Virus record (IMG/VR): IMGVR_UViG_3300047496_000163
Span: 1-44,432 of that record
DNA from: a virus
DNA: 44,432 nt
Strand: one strand, 5' to 3'
How positions within the stretch are numbered: position 1 is the first letter of the stretch; each line of letters begins with the position of its first letter. Below are positions 16,611-25,392 of the stretch, one piece after another. Under the pieces are notes generated by a model. It saw nothing but the letters and a program-made list of their open reading frames with translations. It ran no database searches and was not told the DNA's origin. The translations under genes and the position numbers were made by a program.

Positions 16611-17087
16611 TCAGGCCACGGGAACCCAGGTATTCGAGGGGGCGTCGTATTTTTGCCGGAATGACCCATTTGCACTGGTGTTACTATAGAACGTATATGT
16701 CAGATTGCAACCAACCGCTATCAGATTAAGCGTGGTTATAGTCTGACTGGTAGTCAAAAGAATCTCCTGTCCGTCCACCGCGGTACCTTTCGGGGGGAAA
16801 ACCACGGTGTAGGTGGACAAGGTTCCGGTGGGGGTGAGCCTCAGCCACACCGGGACAGAAACGCCGTTCACCTGGGAGATGGTGAACGTCAGGCCACTTG
16901 TGGTGGGCGAGTCATACTGAGTAACCATGGCGTTGGGGACCACGATGCTGGCCTGGAGAAAGGCCAGGAGGGTCGTCGCCGATACCCGCCGCGCGTCACC
17001 GTTCGCTGACGAAGCAATCGGGAAGTTATCGGCCGCCAAGAGCGGCGACTGGGAAAGAAGCTGCATGATCGAAACGCTCTGGCTCAT
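16611..17087 (-). CDS. Small structural protein, unknown
   Basis: 158 residues. A short helical N-terminus (MSQSVSIMQLLSQSPLLAADN) is followed by a beta-rich body (GLTFTISQVNGVSVPVWLRL, STYTVVFPPKGTAVDGQEILLTTS). No family is recognised. It sits between the gp4-like and gp10-like genes, and its start overlaps the gp4-like stop as ATGA, so a tail or tail-accessory role is likely from position. Proteins with this beta-sandwich pattern often decorate phage fibres or tails. Confidence 0.55.
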   Translation of the reverse strand: MSQSVSIMQLLSQSPLLAADNFPIASSANGDARRVSATTLLAFLQASIVVPNAMVTQYDSPTTSGLTFTISQVNGVSVPVWLRLTPTGTLSTYTVVFPPKGTAVDGQEILLTTSQTITTLNLIAVGCNLTYTFYSNTSANGSFRQKYDAPSNTWVPVA

Positions 17088-17605
17088 GTACCCTGCCCTT
17101 CTGGGTCGTAGCTGACCTTGCAGCCCCCCGCGTTAAACTCCAACGGACCGTCGCCGCCGGCCTGGATGTCGGTGGGCTTCTGGTTAACAAATACACGGTC
17201 CCACCCGCGCCAGCCCTTATGACCCGCACCCGCCGGCATGTTGCAGGGCAGCCGCACCGGTGGCGCCGATGCTGCTTTTGCCAACAGGTTATTGTAGGTC
17301 CGTTTCGCCGTTGTGGTTAGGGTCTGTGAAACCTGCCGGCCCAGTCCACTGGCCAAGATCATCGCCAGGTTCGTGAAAACGGCGATGTAGCACGTATCCG
17401 GCAACCCCGAATCGACGGAGCCATCCACGATCATTGTCGAGGACATGGCGTAGCCCAAGCGGATCCCCTCTGCGTTCCAGTCGGCCATCATCGCATCCAT
17501 CGTGCTCAAGCCGTCTTGAATTTCCTCAGGCTGCACATCGAACGTGTAATTCAGCCCAATCTGGCCGAACGCCTTCGTTACGAGATCCTGCTTGGACCAG
17601 CTCAT
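17084..17605 (-). CDS. Tail accessory factor, P22 gp4-like
   Basis: 173 residues, against 166 for P22 gp4. The pattern SKQDLVTKAFGQIGLN, then EEIQDGLSTMDAMMADWNAEGIRLGY, AVFTNLAMILASGLG and NMPAGAGHKGWRGW matches gp4 head-to-tail adaptor proteins, which bind the portal after DNA packaging and nucleate the tail. Its place between coat-proximal genes and the gp10-like gene also matches. Its stop overlaps the start of the next gene by four bases. Confidence 0.85.
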   Translation of the reverse strand: MSWSKQDLVTKAFGQIGLNYTFDVQPEEIQDGLSTMDAMMADWNAEGIRLGYAMSSTMIVDGSVDSGLPDTCYIAVFTNLAMILASGLGRQVSQTLTTTAKRTYNNLLAKAASAPPVRLPCNMPAGAGHKGWRGWDRVFVNQKPTDIQAGGDGPLEFNAGGCKVSYDPEGQGT

Positions 17606-18403
17606 TTACAGCGCCTTCTTTGTCCGCACGCCGGGTTGACCGGCGGCGGGGGACGGAAGGTCAGGTAGTGGCGCGACGGGGGTGATCGTCGGATCTGGCG
17701 TAGGTTCCGGAGGCGTCGGAAGCACCGGGGGCACCGGCGGGAGGGTCGGATCCTCCTTGGGCGCTGCGTCCTTCTTCTCCGCCGCTGCCAGGGCCTTCTG
17801 CTTGGCCGCTGCGGCATCCAGCGCCTTTTTCTTGGCGTTGGTCAACAGGCTGCCCATGGTGATGACCTTGGTCGCTGCGTCGTCGAGAGCCCGATCAGCC
17901 GCCTGCGTCCGCAACTTGCTGGAAGACAAGGTCTTCCCGGCCTCCTGGGCTCTTACCTGCGCCGCCGCCTTCCGGCCCAGTAGGTCCGCGTACTTGGCGT
18001 CAAAGTCCTTCTTGGCCTCCGTGGCCTCTTCGTACTCCTCCAGGACCTTCTGAAGATCCTTGTCGGCAGCATCGAAGGTGACCTGGTCCGCGGCGAGGTT
18101 CTGGTTCGCCTCGTTCAGTTTCTCCGCGGCGTCGGCCTGCAACGCGTCCGCGGCGGCGGCGCGTTCCTCCGGTGTTGCCGTGGACGGGAGATCCCCTGGG
18201 TCCTCCGGCGACTTGGCGAGGTCGTAGGCTTCCTCCGCCGCCGCCATGGAGGGGAACCAACCGTCCTTGGCAAGAAGGTCGGCCTCACCCTGGGTCTTCG
18301 CGGGAGCCGTTTTGAAGGTCCGGCCCCCGTTTCCGGGGTTCGCGTTGGAGGTCCCCGGAGGGAAACACTTGTAGAGAAGCGTGGATTCAAATGTGGTGGC
18401 CAT
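17606..18403 (-). CDS. Coiled-coil protein with Pro-rich tail
   Basis: 265 residues. The first 60 contain FKTAPAKTQGEADLLAKDGWFPS, a pattern seen in small virion proteins. Residues about 75-215 are an uninterrupted Ala/Glu/Lys coiled-coil, and the last 50 are Pro-rich (PPVPPVLPTPPEPTPDPT). No family is recognised. Its position between coat and gp4-like genes suggests a head or head-completion protein. The low-complexity regions will score poorly in database searches. Confidence 0.55.
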   Translation of the reverse strand: MATTFESTLLYKCFPPGTSNANPGNGGRTFKTAPAKTQGEADLLAKDGWFPSMAAAEEAYDLAKSPEDPGDLPSTATPEERAAAADALQADAAEKLNEANQNLAADQVTFDAADKDLQKVLEEYEEATEAKKDFDAKYADLLGRKAAAQVRAQEAGKTLSSSKLRTQAADRALDDAATKVITMGSLLTNAKKKALDAAAAKQKALAAAEKKDAAPKEDPTLPPVPPVLPTPPEPTPDPTITPVAPLPDLPSPAAGQPGVRTKKAL

Positions 18404-18411
18404 GACTCCCC

Positions 18412-19137
18412 TTACTGAATCCGGTAGGTGACAAAGGTGTTGGCGGCCGTCTTCCGCGAAAAGAAGCGGATCGCGTTACCATACAGCGCGCCGGTAGAGG
18501 CATGTAGAGAGGGTACCACGGAGGTCCCCACAATCGTATGCCCGCTTCCCGCGGCGATGGTCACAGTATCCGCCGCCGCCAACGAGTTGTTGATCGACGT
18601 CCATTCAAACCCCTGGTTCACGGCCAGCCCGGCGGCGGCATCCAGCAAAGTCCCCGTTGGAAGCGTCAGGGTGATAGTGGACCCGTCAACGTGAACGCTC
18701 GTGATGATCCCGTTCAACAGGTCCGTAGACAGCAGGGTTCCCGTCGTGTTGTAGGTAGCGGGGCTCTGCTGATCCCGGGCCGCGACAGGCCCTGGGCGCA
18801 CCACCGGCGTTGCCGCGCCCAACGCGCTCACCGAGTACCAAACCAAGTCCGCGCCCGCCAGAATGCGGACATTGGTGGCCGTTGTAAAAGGCCCAAACAC
18901 ATACTCACTATTCGACACAGGACTGCCGGTAATTTCCGTATATCGGACAACGCTGTTATTCCCCGGACCGCCTACCTGCTGGTAGACACTCGCAATACCG
19001 CCCCCGACCGTGAACACGCTAACGTACTGGTTCGCCGGCACGGCAATCGTGGCGGCTCCGTTGGGGTACACCGGCAAGGTGGCCGCCTGAGCGGCTACGC
19101 ACGCGAACAGAGACAAAAGCAGAATCACGTATCGCAT
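18412..19137 (-). CDS. Signal-peptide beta-rich protein next to coat gene
   Basis: 241 residues. The N-terminus MRYVILLLSLFACVAAQAA is a textbook Sec signal peptide with an A-x-A cleavage site; the mature part is beta-rich (TLPVYPNGAATIAVPANQYVSVFTV, GSTITLTLPTGTLLDAAAG). The start has a strong SD (GGAGGAAC) right before ATG. It directly follows the coat gene in the operon, where decoration proteins are common, and its middle and end resemble virion surface proteins of unknown function. Why a virion protein should be exported is unclear. It could instead be placed on the infected cell surface. Confidence 0.65.
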   Translation of the reverse strand: MRYVILLLSLFACVAAQAATLPVYPNGAATIAVPANQYVSVFTVGGGIASVYQQVGGPGNNSVVRYTEITGSPVSNSEYVFGPFTTATNVRILAGADLVWYSVSALGAATPVVRPGPVAARDQQSPATYNTTGTLLSTDLLNGIITSVHVDGSTITLTLPTGTLLDAAAGLAVNQGFEWTSINNSLAAADTVTIAAGSGHTIVGTSVVPSLHASTGALYGNAIRFFSRKTAANTFVTYRIQ

Positions 19138-19170
19138 TGTTCCTCCGTTTGAGACGAATAGAAATTTGAA

Positions 19171-19188
19171 GCGGGGCCGTAGCCCCGC
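19171..19188 (-). terminator. GC-rich cUACGg hairpin downstream of coat gene
   Basis: GCGGGGC, loop TACG (read on the minus strand), GCCCCGC: a perfect 7-bp stem closed by a UNCG-type tetraloop, followed by TTCAAATTTCT. It lies in the 73-base gap after the major coat gene. A weak attenuator or an mRNA-stabilising 3' structure that raises coat over downstream expression is likely; the T tract is interrupted, so termination may be partial. Confidence 0.65.
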
Positions 19189-19210
19189 ACTTACTTACGT
19201 TTTGACTTCG

Positions 19211-20473
19211 TTACGGCTGAGAGAACAACGCGATTCCGGCCATTTCAGGCTGGAGCATCGTCACACCGTAAAGAGTGTCAAGGCGATACTTCGTCAACAT
19301 GGTGTTGATGTCGTACTGCTTCTGGAGAACCAAGTCGATTCCCTGCTCAGTCGTGGCGCGCATCACCGCGGCGCCAGCGTCCATCGGGACTTCGTACCGG
19401 CCCGGGAGGATTTCGATGGAATCCTTGAACCAGAACGGGTTGATGTAGGCTGCCGCCGTGTTCAAGAACACCAGTGACGCGCTGGCGGAGGTGGCCACCA
19501 CGGTGTTCTGGTACTGCTGTTCCGCCATCGTTCCACCCTGGTTGGAGATGATCGGAGGGGAGATCACCAATGTGGTCGCACTGGGCACCGCAATGACACG
19601 GAAGGTCTTGAGCGACCCGGTGTCCGACTTGGTGATGTGGTGCGCTTCGTTGACGCCGGCGACCGTCAGGGCGTCTCCAACGGCCACGTTAGTGGTAGAG
19701 GAGACCGTTATGGTCTGGTACCGGTTGTCCGTGTTCGACCGCTGCCCAGTCGTCGCCACAGAGGTAGCCTTGGGTACATAGTAGTTGGCCGCGCCCACGC
19801 GCGTGTCCATGGTGATTCCGGACCCCGCCGCCACGGTGCACCGCAGCGAGTAGTCCATCTTGTACGTCTCGAAAGACGCCACCATGCCCACATACCCGCG
19901 TCGGTAGGCTTCTTTGGTCATGTCGACCATGTTCTGGCGGTTCGCCAGATCCTTCGCCAGACCGTTATAGTCGGTCGTCGAAAGAGCGAGGTAACGGTCC
20001 TCGTACTGGATGCCGACCCGGTTCATGATCGCCTCGATACTGGCGACGTCGCCGAACCCGCTGGCAGCCGCAGAACTCTTGTAAACGAGCGTCCCTTCGT
20101 TACAGGCCACGTTCAGAACCGCGAGGTTGATGTCCGAGGCCAGCTTCTCGCGCGCCGACTTCCCGAGACGTTCCGCCTGGAGGGCATCACGGAGCTCTCG
20201 CGGATTCATTGGCCAGGGGACGGACCGGGAGTACCCGATCGTCGCCGGCACCGACAACTGCGTCTGCGCCAAGAAATTGGCCGTCATGTCCGTTCCGGCG
20301 TAGCTCACCGAGATGTAGGGCTGCGGGCGCCAAATGATGTCACCCGTGCGCTCCATCATTGTCTGGTCCGTCTTGTAGACGGCGACGTTCCGAGACATCA
20401 CCAGAGCGTCTTGGAAGTCCTGAAGGAGCTGGTCGAACGCGACTCGCTCTTCCTTCGAAAAAGAATTGGCCAT
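19211..20473 (-). CDS. Major coat protein, P22 gp5-like fold
   Basis: 420 residues, against 430 for P22 coat. The matching pattern includes DIIWRPQPYISVSYAG, NPRELRDALQAERLGKSAREKLASDIN, ACNEGTLVYKS, NTDNRYQTITVSSTTNVAVGDALTVAGVN, LKTFRVIAVPSATTLVISPPI and NPFWFKDSIEILPGRYEVP. The NVAVGD...GV region corresponds to the inserted (I) domain region of P22-like coats. It is preceded by a good SD (AAGGA) and follows the scaffold gene by six bases. It builds the icosahedral head. Confidence 0.9.
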   Translation of the reverse strand: MANSFSKEERVAFDQLLQDFQDALVMSRNVAVYKTDQTMMERTGDIIWRPQPYISVSYAGTDMTANFLAQTQLSVPATIGYSRSVPWPMNPRELRDALQAERLGKSAREKLASDINLAVLNVACNEGTLVYKSSAAASGFGDVASIEAIMNRVGIQYEDRYLALSTTDYNGLAKDLANRQNMVDMTKEAYRRGYVGMVASFETYKMDYSLRCTVAAGSGITMDTRVGAANYYVPKATSVATTGQRSNTDNRYQTITVSSTTNVAVGDALTVAGVNEAHHITKSDTGSLKTFRVIAVPSATTLVISPPIISNQGGTMAEQQYQNTVVATSASASLVFLNTAAAYINPFWFKDSIEILPGRYEVPMDAGAAVMRATTEQGIDLVLQKQYDINTMLTKYRLDTLYGVTMLQPEMAGIALFSQP

Positions 20474-20479
20474 TATGTA

Positions 20480-21418
20480 TTATCCTTGTCGCTGCTGGCG
20501 CTTTTTCTCCTGGATGTGGCGGATGACCGCTGTCCGGTCGCCCGTTTTATCCGCGATCGCTTGCAGCCGTTCTAGTTTTTTATCCACCGCGCCTGTCTTG
20601 GACCCGCTTCCGGTGGGCCGCTTCTCAGGTGGTGGGGTAGTGGTTTTCGATTTCAATTCGGTTCGGGCCTCCAGTTTCGCGGCCTTTGCGATCAAGGCTC
20701 CGAGATCCTTCGTATCCGCAAAGTCCTGTAGCCGGTCAGGGTTCCGGCCCAATGCAGCAACCACCAAGTGGGGATTTTCCGTATAGTGCAGAATGACGTC
20801 TTTTTGAACCTGGCTCAACCCGGCAGCGACCAATGTCTCCAGTTCCACGTAGTCCGGGAGCTTCACGATCATGTCTTCCCGGGCCTGGTTGTACTTGATC
20901 TGCTTCTGCTGTCGCTCACCCTGGACCTTTTGGGCCTCCTGGGCAGCTTGAGCATCCGCAGTCGCCTTTAGACGTTTCGCCTCGTACCAGGCGTCCAGTT
21001 TCGTCTCGTAGTCGGGCGTGTCGTACCCGCAATCCTCAAGAGTCGGCTTTTTGCCGGGGTCCGGCGCCTGTTGCGCTGGGTTCCGTGCAGCGAGCTCTCT
21101 TTCGAGTTCCGCGGTCCGCGCTCGAAGCCGGGCGAACTCCTTGTTCCGTTCCTTGGTCTTGTCGGGCGTTTCTTTCTTCGCAGCCGGTTGTTCACCAGCT
21201 ACTACGATGTCATGTTCTGCCGCTTTCGGAGTTTCCGTCTTGGTAGTATCCGCCGCACTCGAATCACTGTCCGAACCCGCACTTGGCCCTTCCTCGGACG
21301 TATCCGAAGACTCCCCTTGATCTTCCGTCACCTGGGGGTCGGTGACCGTCGTATCCACCGTGTCCGTCCGCTCACTCCGCGCCTCCGGAATTACGTCCGG
21401 GTCGTTTTCGATCGCCAC
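20480..21418 (-). CDS. Scaffolding protein, P22 gp8-like
   Basis: 312 residues (P22 scaffold 303). The N-terminal 90 residues are acidic and disordered (DSDSSAADTTKT), the middle is coiled-coil (RLRARTAELERELAARN, KRLKATADAQAAQEAQKVQ), and the basic helical C-terminus (KKLERLQAIADKTGDRTAVIRHIQEKKRQQRQG) resembles the coat-binding helix-turn-helix tail of P22 scaffold. The start is GTG, sharing a base with the portal TAG. Position between portal and coat is canonical. Confidence 0.85.
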   Translation of the reverse strand: MAIENDPDVIPEARSERTDTVDTTVTDPQVTEDQGESSDTSEEGPSAGSDSDSSAADTTKTETPKAAEHDIVVAGEQPAAKKETPDKTKERNKEFARLRARTAELERELAARNPAQQAPDPGKKPTLEDCGYDTPDYETKLDAWYEAKRLKATADAQAAQEAQKVQGERQQKQIKYNQAREDMIVKLPDYVELETLVAAGLSQVQKDVILHYTENPHLVVAALGRNPDRLQDFADTKDLGALIAKAAKLEARTELKSKTTTPPPEKRPTGSGSKTGAVDKKLERLQAIADKTGDRTAVIRHIQEKKRQQRQG

Positions 21419-23616
21419 TACTGTCCCGCTCCTGGCGAAGAATTCTGGTCGGGTTGCGTCAGCATCCCATGCAGACTCTCTGCCGTATCCACCGCGGACT
21501 GCTTGTGGTCCAGGTGGATATCAGAGAGGGTCTTTACCTCGTCCAGCGCCGCTTTCTTCTTGTCCGCCGCGACTCCGGCCATCGCCACGATGGAATCGAC
21601 CTTGGTCTTCTCCGTTCGTGCCGCAATCAGTGCGATGTCCGCCTGTTTGACCTGCGCCTCGGCCTGCGCCTTCTGCGCTTCCGCCATGGCGTACTGGTCA
21701 TTGGGGCTGGGCTTCGCATTCTGCGCCTGGGCCTGCAGTTGCTTGGCTTCTTCCGGTGTCGCCTTGCCAACACCCTGTTTCAGAAGCTTCATCCGGGCGT
21801 ACTCGCGGATGTCGCCGACACCCTCGCCCTGCAACTGGGACAAGGCGTAGGTCACCAGGACAGACTGGGTCTCCGGGTCCTGAACATTGGGCAGCATTCC
21901 GACAATTGCGGTGAGCGAGGCTTCCCGTTTGCTGTCGCTGGAGGGTCCAACCTCCACCGCCACGTCGAAAGAGGCCCGGGTCAAGTCGTTGGCCTTGATG
22001 ACCTTGCCCTCGTAGGAGATCACGGGCTTCTGAAGCTCCAACTGGCTGATCTCGCCGCGTTCACCGACACCCTTCATCTTCCGGCCCTTTTGGGTGTACA
22101 GCTCCTTGGCCATCGATAGCCAGATTTGACCACCGCGCTTGATCGCCTTGGCCATATTCGAGATGTAAATGTAGGCGTTGCTGTCAATAACCTGTTGTGC
22201 CGCCTGTACCATCTGGCCAGTGACGTGCGATATGACCTTGCCGGCTTCGTCCGGGTTCCCCATCACATCTTTGATGTTTTGGTTGGAGAACTCGATCAAA
22301 GCGGCCGTAGCTTCGGGTATATTGGGCGTTTTGGTGTAGCCAAGAGGCCCCGGAGGTAGCGGGTTGCCACCGGCATCCGTGCCTGGATTCAACACCAGGT
22401 ACGGGCGGTTGACGATATTGTCCTCCGCCCACATCTCCTGGAACCCTTTGATCATCTCGGGAGTGACAATGGGCTTGGAAATGGGCGACATGACGCTCAA
22501 TTCCGCAAGACTACTGACCTGCATGTTCAGAATCCGCTGGCTGTCTTTCGCCCCACGGACATGCCCTTGCACCCGCTCCACGTTGTCGATGAAAACGCGT
22601 TTCCCGTACGTGATCACGACCGGGATCTCGCTGCCCACGATGTACCCGCAGTCTTCAAGAACCGCGGCACCGCTCAAGATGTACTTGTGAATCCGCTTCC
22701 GCTTGATCTTCTTGGACCCGGTCTTCTTGAACCCCGTGGCCTTCAGCGTCCGGGCGAGGGAATCGTCATTTTCCAGTTCCGCCTCGCTGTGCGACTCCTC
22801 GCTTCCGTCCAACCCGGTGTAGAAATTCACGAAGGACGGGACGTACTCGACCTTGTAATACTCCGCCACGTAGACGACACTGGGCGTCAGCCAGTCGAAG
22901 TACCTCTGCTGGATCTGTTTCGGCCAGTCCGCCGGGCTCTTCCCGTAATCCGCCTCGTATTCATCGTACGTCTGGGAGGTGACCACGTAGCAATACTTCG
23001 CGTCCGACTTATCTTGCCGTTTACAGTCCAAGTCGAAGAAAACCGACGAGTCCGCGTCCACAATGGGCTCCATGATGATGCGCTGGGGCTCATCTTCCGT
23101 CTCCACCGCCTCTTCGTCCTGGTACTGGGTACTGAGTCTCCAGGCCCCAATACCGCCGTCTACCGACTCCTGGAAGGCGTTGTCCATCGCGTCTTCCGCG
23201 CTGGAATCCTGTTCGTCGGCTCTGTAAAGCTTGGCGCAGGTGTCGGCGAGCTCGTCGTCGGTTGCGCCGTCTTTACTGATGAATTTGACATCCATCCGGT
23301 TGTTCCGGTACTCGCGGATGATGCCGTCCACCGACTTTGCGGTCTTGTTGACCTCCAGTTTCGGCTTGTTCTCGAACTGCTCGCTCAGTGGTCCTTCCCA
23401 CTGCGCACCGGCGATGTTGACGAAACGCCGGTCCTGTAGACACTGCATCCGCTCGTCGCGTAACGCAGACTGGATGTTGCCGTATTTGACAAGAGCGTCA
23501 ATGTGAATCTCGTTGAGGTCCCGGTCGGTATTGGTGCTGGGCTTGGTGTCGGCGGGGTCATAGGACACCACAACGTCGAGATTCGAGCGAGAGGAGGTTC
23601 TAGCCACGGCCGCCAC
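21418..23616 (-). CDS. Portal protein, P22 gp1-like
   Basis: 732 residues, close to P22 portal (725). It forms the dodecameric ring through which DNA enters and leaves. Family features include QCLQDRRFVNIAGAQWEG, GIIREYRNNRMDVKFI, DNAFQESVDGGIGAWRL, DADSSVFFDLDCKRQDKSDAKYCYV, PVVITYGKRVFIDNVERVQGHVRGAKDSQRILNM and SNQNIKDVMGNPDEAG, with a helical, Ala/Gln-rich C-terminal barrel. The start is GTG, overlapping the terminase stop by 17 bases. Confidence 0.9.
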   Translation of the reverse strand: MAAVARTSSRSNLDVVVSYDPADTKPSTNTDRDLNEIHIDALVKYGNIQSALRDERMQCLQDRRFVNIAGAQWEGPLSEQFENKPKLEVNKTAKSVDGIIREYRNNRMDVKFISKDGATDDELADTCAKLYRADEQDSSAEDAMDNAFQESVDGGIGAWRLSTQYQDEEAVETEDEPQRIIMEPIVDADSSVFFDLDCKRQDKSDAKYCYVVTSQTYDEYEADYGKSPADWPKQIQQRYFDWLTPSVVYVAEYYKVEYVPSFVNFYTGLDGSEESHSEAELENDDSLARTLKATGFKKTGSKKIKRKRIHKYILSGAAVLEDCGYIVGSEIPVVITYGKRVFIDNVERVQGHVRGAKDSQRILNMQVSSLAELSVMSPISKPIVTPEMIKGFQEMWAEDNIVNRPYLVLNPGTDAGGNPLPPGPLGYTKTPNIPEATAALIEFSNQNIKDVMGNPDEAGKVISHVTGQMVQAAQQVIDSNAYIYISNMAKAIKRGGQIWLSMAKELYTQKGRKMKGVGERGEISQLELQKPVISYEGKVIKANDLTRASFDVAVEVGPSSDSKREASLTAIVGMLPNVQDPETQSVLVTYALSQLQGEGVGDIREYARMKLLKQGVGKATPEEAKQLQAQAQNAKPSPNDQYAMAEAQKAQAEAQVKQADIALIAARTEKTKVDSIVAMAGVAADKKKAALDEVKTLSDIHLDHKQSAVDTAESLHGMLTQPDQNSSPGAGQ

Positions 23617-24934
23617 CCCATCGTTGAACTGTCGGCAGGTACGAGATGTTCGTCGTGTCCTGTTTCCTCAATACCTGGCGCCTCACGGCTTCACAGGCGT
23701 ACCGCAACGCTTCAATGCAGTGGTTGTTCTCATCCACGTACCCGACCAGGATCTTCCCTGTCAATTTGTCCACTGGGTGGCTGAAGAGGGAGAACTCATC
23801 GGCTATCGTTTTGCACCGGGGGTGAATGATGATGTTGTAGTTTTCCAGCCACTCCAGGCCCTGTTCGACAGAGTTGGGGCCGCGGACCGCCTTGAAGATC
23901 TTGAACCCCTTCTCCTTGAGGTCGAGAATCCGCTCCGGGCGGTCTGATCCGGCCACGATCTCCAGTTTGTCCGTCCCCGGGACCGTCAGTAGGAACGCGG
24001 GGGTCTGGCGGATCGAAACATCGTACTCGCACGCTTCGCGGTCGATGTACAGGTTGTCCCCCTCGATGTAGCACCCCACCACAGCCAGGGGGTCCGGATG
24101 GAAGCCCCAGTCCAAACCCAACCGTATCTGCGCGTCTTTTGGCGTGTCAAACTCCTCGACGCGCCAATTGTCAAAGTACATGGCCTCCGCGTGCTCTTTG
24201 TACCCACCGTCCCAAATGTGGTGGTGTTTCTTCGGACTGATTCGGGCGTGGTACTCCTCTTTCTTGAGGACTTCGGGAAACCAGGGGTTGTCCGGGTAGT
24301 TGACCTGCACAACCACCGAATCGGGCGGGGGGCCGTCCGGACCGCGGAACAAGACGTCCACCGGGTCGGTCTTCAGGTGCGGGTTCCACGAAAACCAAAG
24401 CTCGCTCTCTGGCTTGCGAATGGTGGGCCTCAGTAGTTCAAGGGACCTTTCTGTGAACGACTGGGCCTCTTCCACCCACGCGCAGTCGAAACCCTCAAGG
24501 GATTTGATCGACTCCGCCGTGTGGTCGTTCATGCCTTCGAAGATGATGACCCCGTTCCCTTTCCTGGACCGTATCTCCGTCCCGAGAACGTCAAAATGGT
24601 CTCCGACTTCGAGTCGGCGAATTTCCTGCTCTAGCAGCTTCTTTACGCTCTGCTTCAACGACTTCTGCACTTCGCGGATACACACCGTGTTCCGTTCCGG
24701 GTCCGCTACGTGGGCCGCTATCAACATCGTCCCGAATCCCCGTGACTTCCCGCCACCCCGGCCCCCGTGGGCTGCCTTGTACCTCGCCGGTTGTAACAGG
24801 GGCACCATCCACTTCGGTGTCTGTAGTTTCAGCGTCAGCGCCGTCCCCGCTGTCATCCGTAGCGCCGGTCCCGGCCTTCCTCCGCGCGGCTTTTGACCGG
24901 GATTCGGATTTGCCCTCTTTCGCAAGCGTGCCAT
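23600..24934 (-). CDS. Terminase large subunit (ATPase-nuclease)
   Basis: 444 residues from ATG 24934 (a TTG lies one codon upstream). Walker A is GGRGGGKSRGFG with K63, Walker B is FDCAWVEEAQ, and the coupling region follows (LWFSWNP). The C-terminal RNase H-like nuclease has LGLDWGFHPDPLAVVG, IVAGSDRPERI and DENNHCIEALRYA, supplying the acidic residues. It translocates and cuts DNA at the portal. The first 114 residues, including Walker A, overlap the end of the small-subunit gene in another frame. A later start at residue 27 (MTAGTALTLKLQTPKW) is possible and would shorten the overlap. Confidence 0.9.
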   Translation of the reverse strand: MARLRKRANPNPGQKPRGGRPGPALRMTAGTALTLKLQTPKWMVPLLQPARYKAAHGGRGGGKSRGFGTMLIAAHVADPERNTVCIREVQKSLKQSVKKLLEQEIRRLEVGDHFDVLGTEIRSRKGNGVIIFEGMNDHTAESIKSLEGFDCAWVEEAQSFTERSLELLRPTIRKPESELWFSWNPHLKTDPVDVLFRGPDGPPPDSVVVQVNYPDNPWFPEVLKKEEYHARISPKKHHHIWDGGYKEHAEAMYFDNWRVEEFDTPKDAQIRLGLDWGFHPDPLAVVGCYIEGDNLYIDREACEYDVSIRQTPAFLLTVPGTDKLEIVAGSDRPERILDLKEKGFKIFKAVRGPNSVEQGLEWLENYNIIIHPRCKTIADEFSLFSHPVDKLTGKILVGYVDENNHCIEALRYACEAVRRQVLRKQDTTNISYLPTVQRWGGGRG

Positions 24935-25343
24935 CAATAACGTCCCATGTTATTTTGTTGACTTCCCGGGTGTTCTTCCCTTCTATCGTTTCCTGTGATC
25001 CAGCCTCGTTCCACCCGGCACGGCACCGCAGCCAGAAGACCATCGCCTGCGGTACCCCGGCCATCGCTCTCTTCTTCAGGGAAGCAGCTACGTCTATGTT
25101 CGCGTCCGCGTCCCCCAGGCACACGTCTCCGTAATATCGCCCACCTGGCCGCAGATCGTCTTCGGTACAGCCCACCTTGGTTGCGATGTTCCTCAGCGGT
25201 ATCGAAAGTCCAGCCAGCTCCTGCACTTTCGCGGCTTTCTCCTCGATCGTGCGCGGCGTGACGTACGGCGCCTTGGCTTCTTCCTCGGCCTCCTGCGCCG
25301 TCGGCAGCGCCGCTCTCTTCCGCTGCCCTGGTAGAAGCCCCAT
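24591..25343 (-). CDS. Terminase small subunit, with 3' end overlapping terL
   Basis: 250 residues. Residues about 35-115 match small terminases: a helix-turn-helix region AAKVQELAGLSIPLRNIATKVGCTEDDL, then VAASLKKRAMAGVPQAMVFWLRCRAGWNEAG. It recognises the packaging site. From about residue 135 the protein is low-complexity and overlaps the large-subunit gene by 344 bases, through the Walker A coding region; small terminases often end soon after the FWL..GW motif, so this tail may be a non-essential extension. The ATG is only about six bases from a predicted -10 box, suggesting a leaderless start. Confidence 0.75.
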   Translation of the reverse strand: MGLLPGQRKRAALPTAQEAEEEAKAPYVTPRTIEEKAAKVQELAGLSIPLRNIATKVGCTEDDLRPGGRYYGDVCLGDADANIDVAASLKKRAMAGVPQAMVFWLRCRAGWNEAGSQETIEGKNTREVNKITWDVIDGTLAKEGKSESRSKAARRKAGTGATDDSGDGADAETTDTEVDGAPVTTGEVQGSPRGPGWREVTGIRDDVDSGPRSGPGTEHGVYPRSAEVVEAERKEAARAGNSPTRSRRPF

Positions 25344-25349
25344 AGTCTG

Positions 25350-25378
25350 GGTATATCACCCACAGTATGGCCTGTCAA
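25350..25378 (-). promoter_or_regulatory. Predicted sigma70-type promoter for the late operon
   Basis: On the minus strand TTGACA (25378-25373), 17 bases, then TATACC (25355-25350). The -35 box is perfect and the spacing ideal. The expected start of transcription falls at about the terS ATG (25343), giving a leaderless mRNA unless the true terS start is further inside. Prediction only. Confidence 0.55.
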
Positions 25379-25392
25379 CCGTACCCACTAGG

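Noticed and set aside
19637-20575. 312-residue ORF opposite the coat gene
   Set aside because: Shadow of GC-rich coat codons; sequence is Arg/His/Val-rich without a domain. The same applies to long antisense ORFs at 22561-23439 and 42436-43413.
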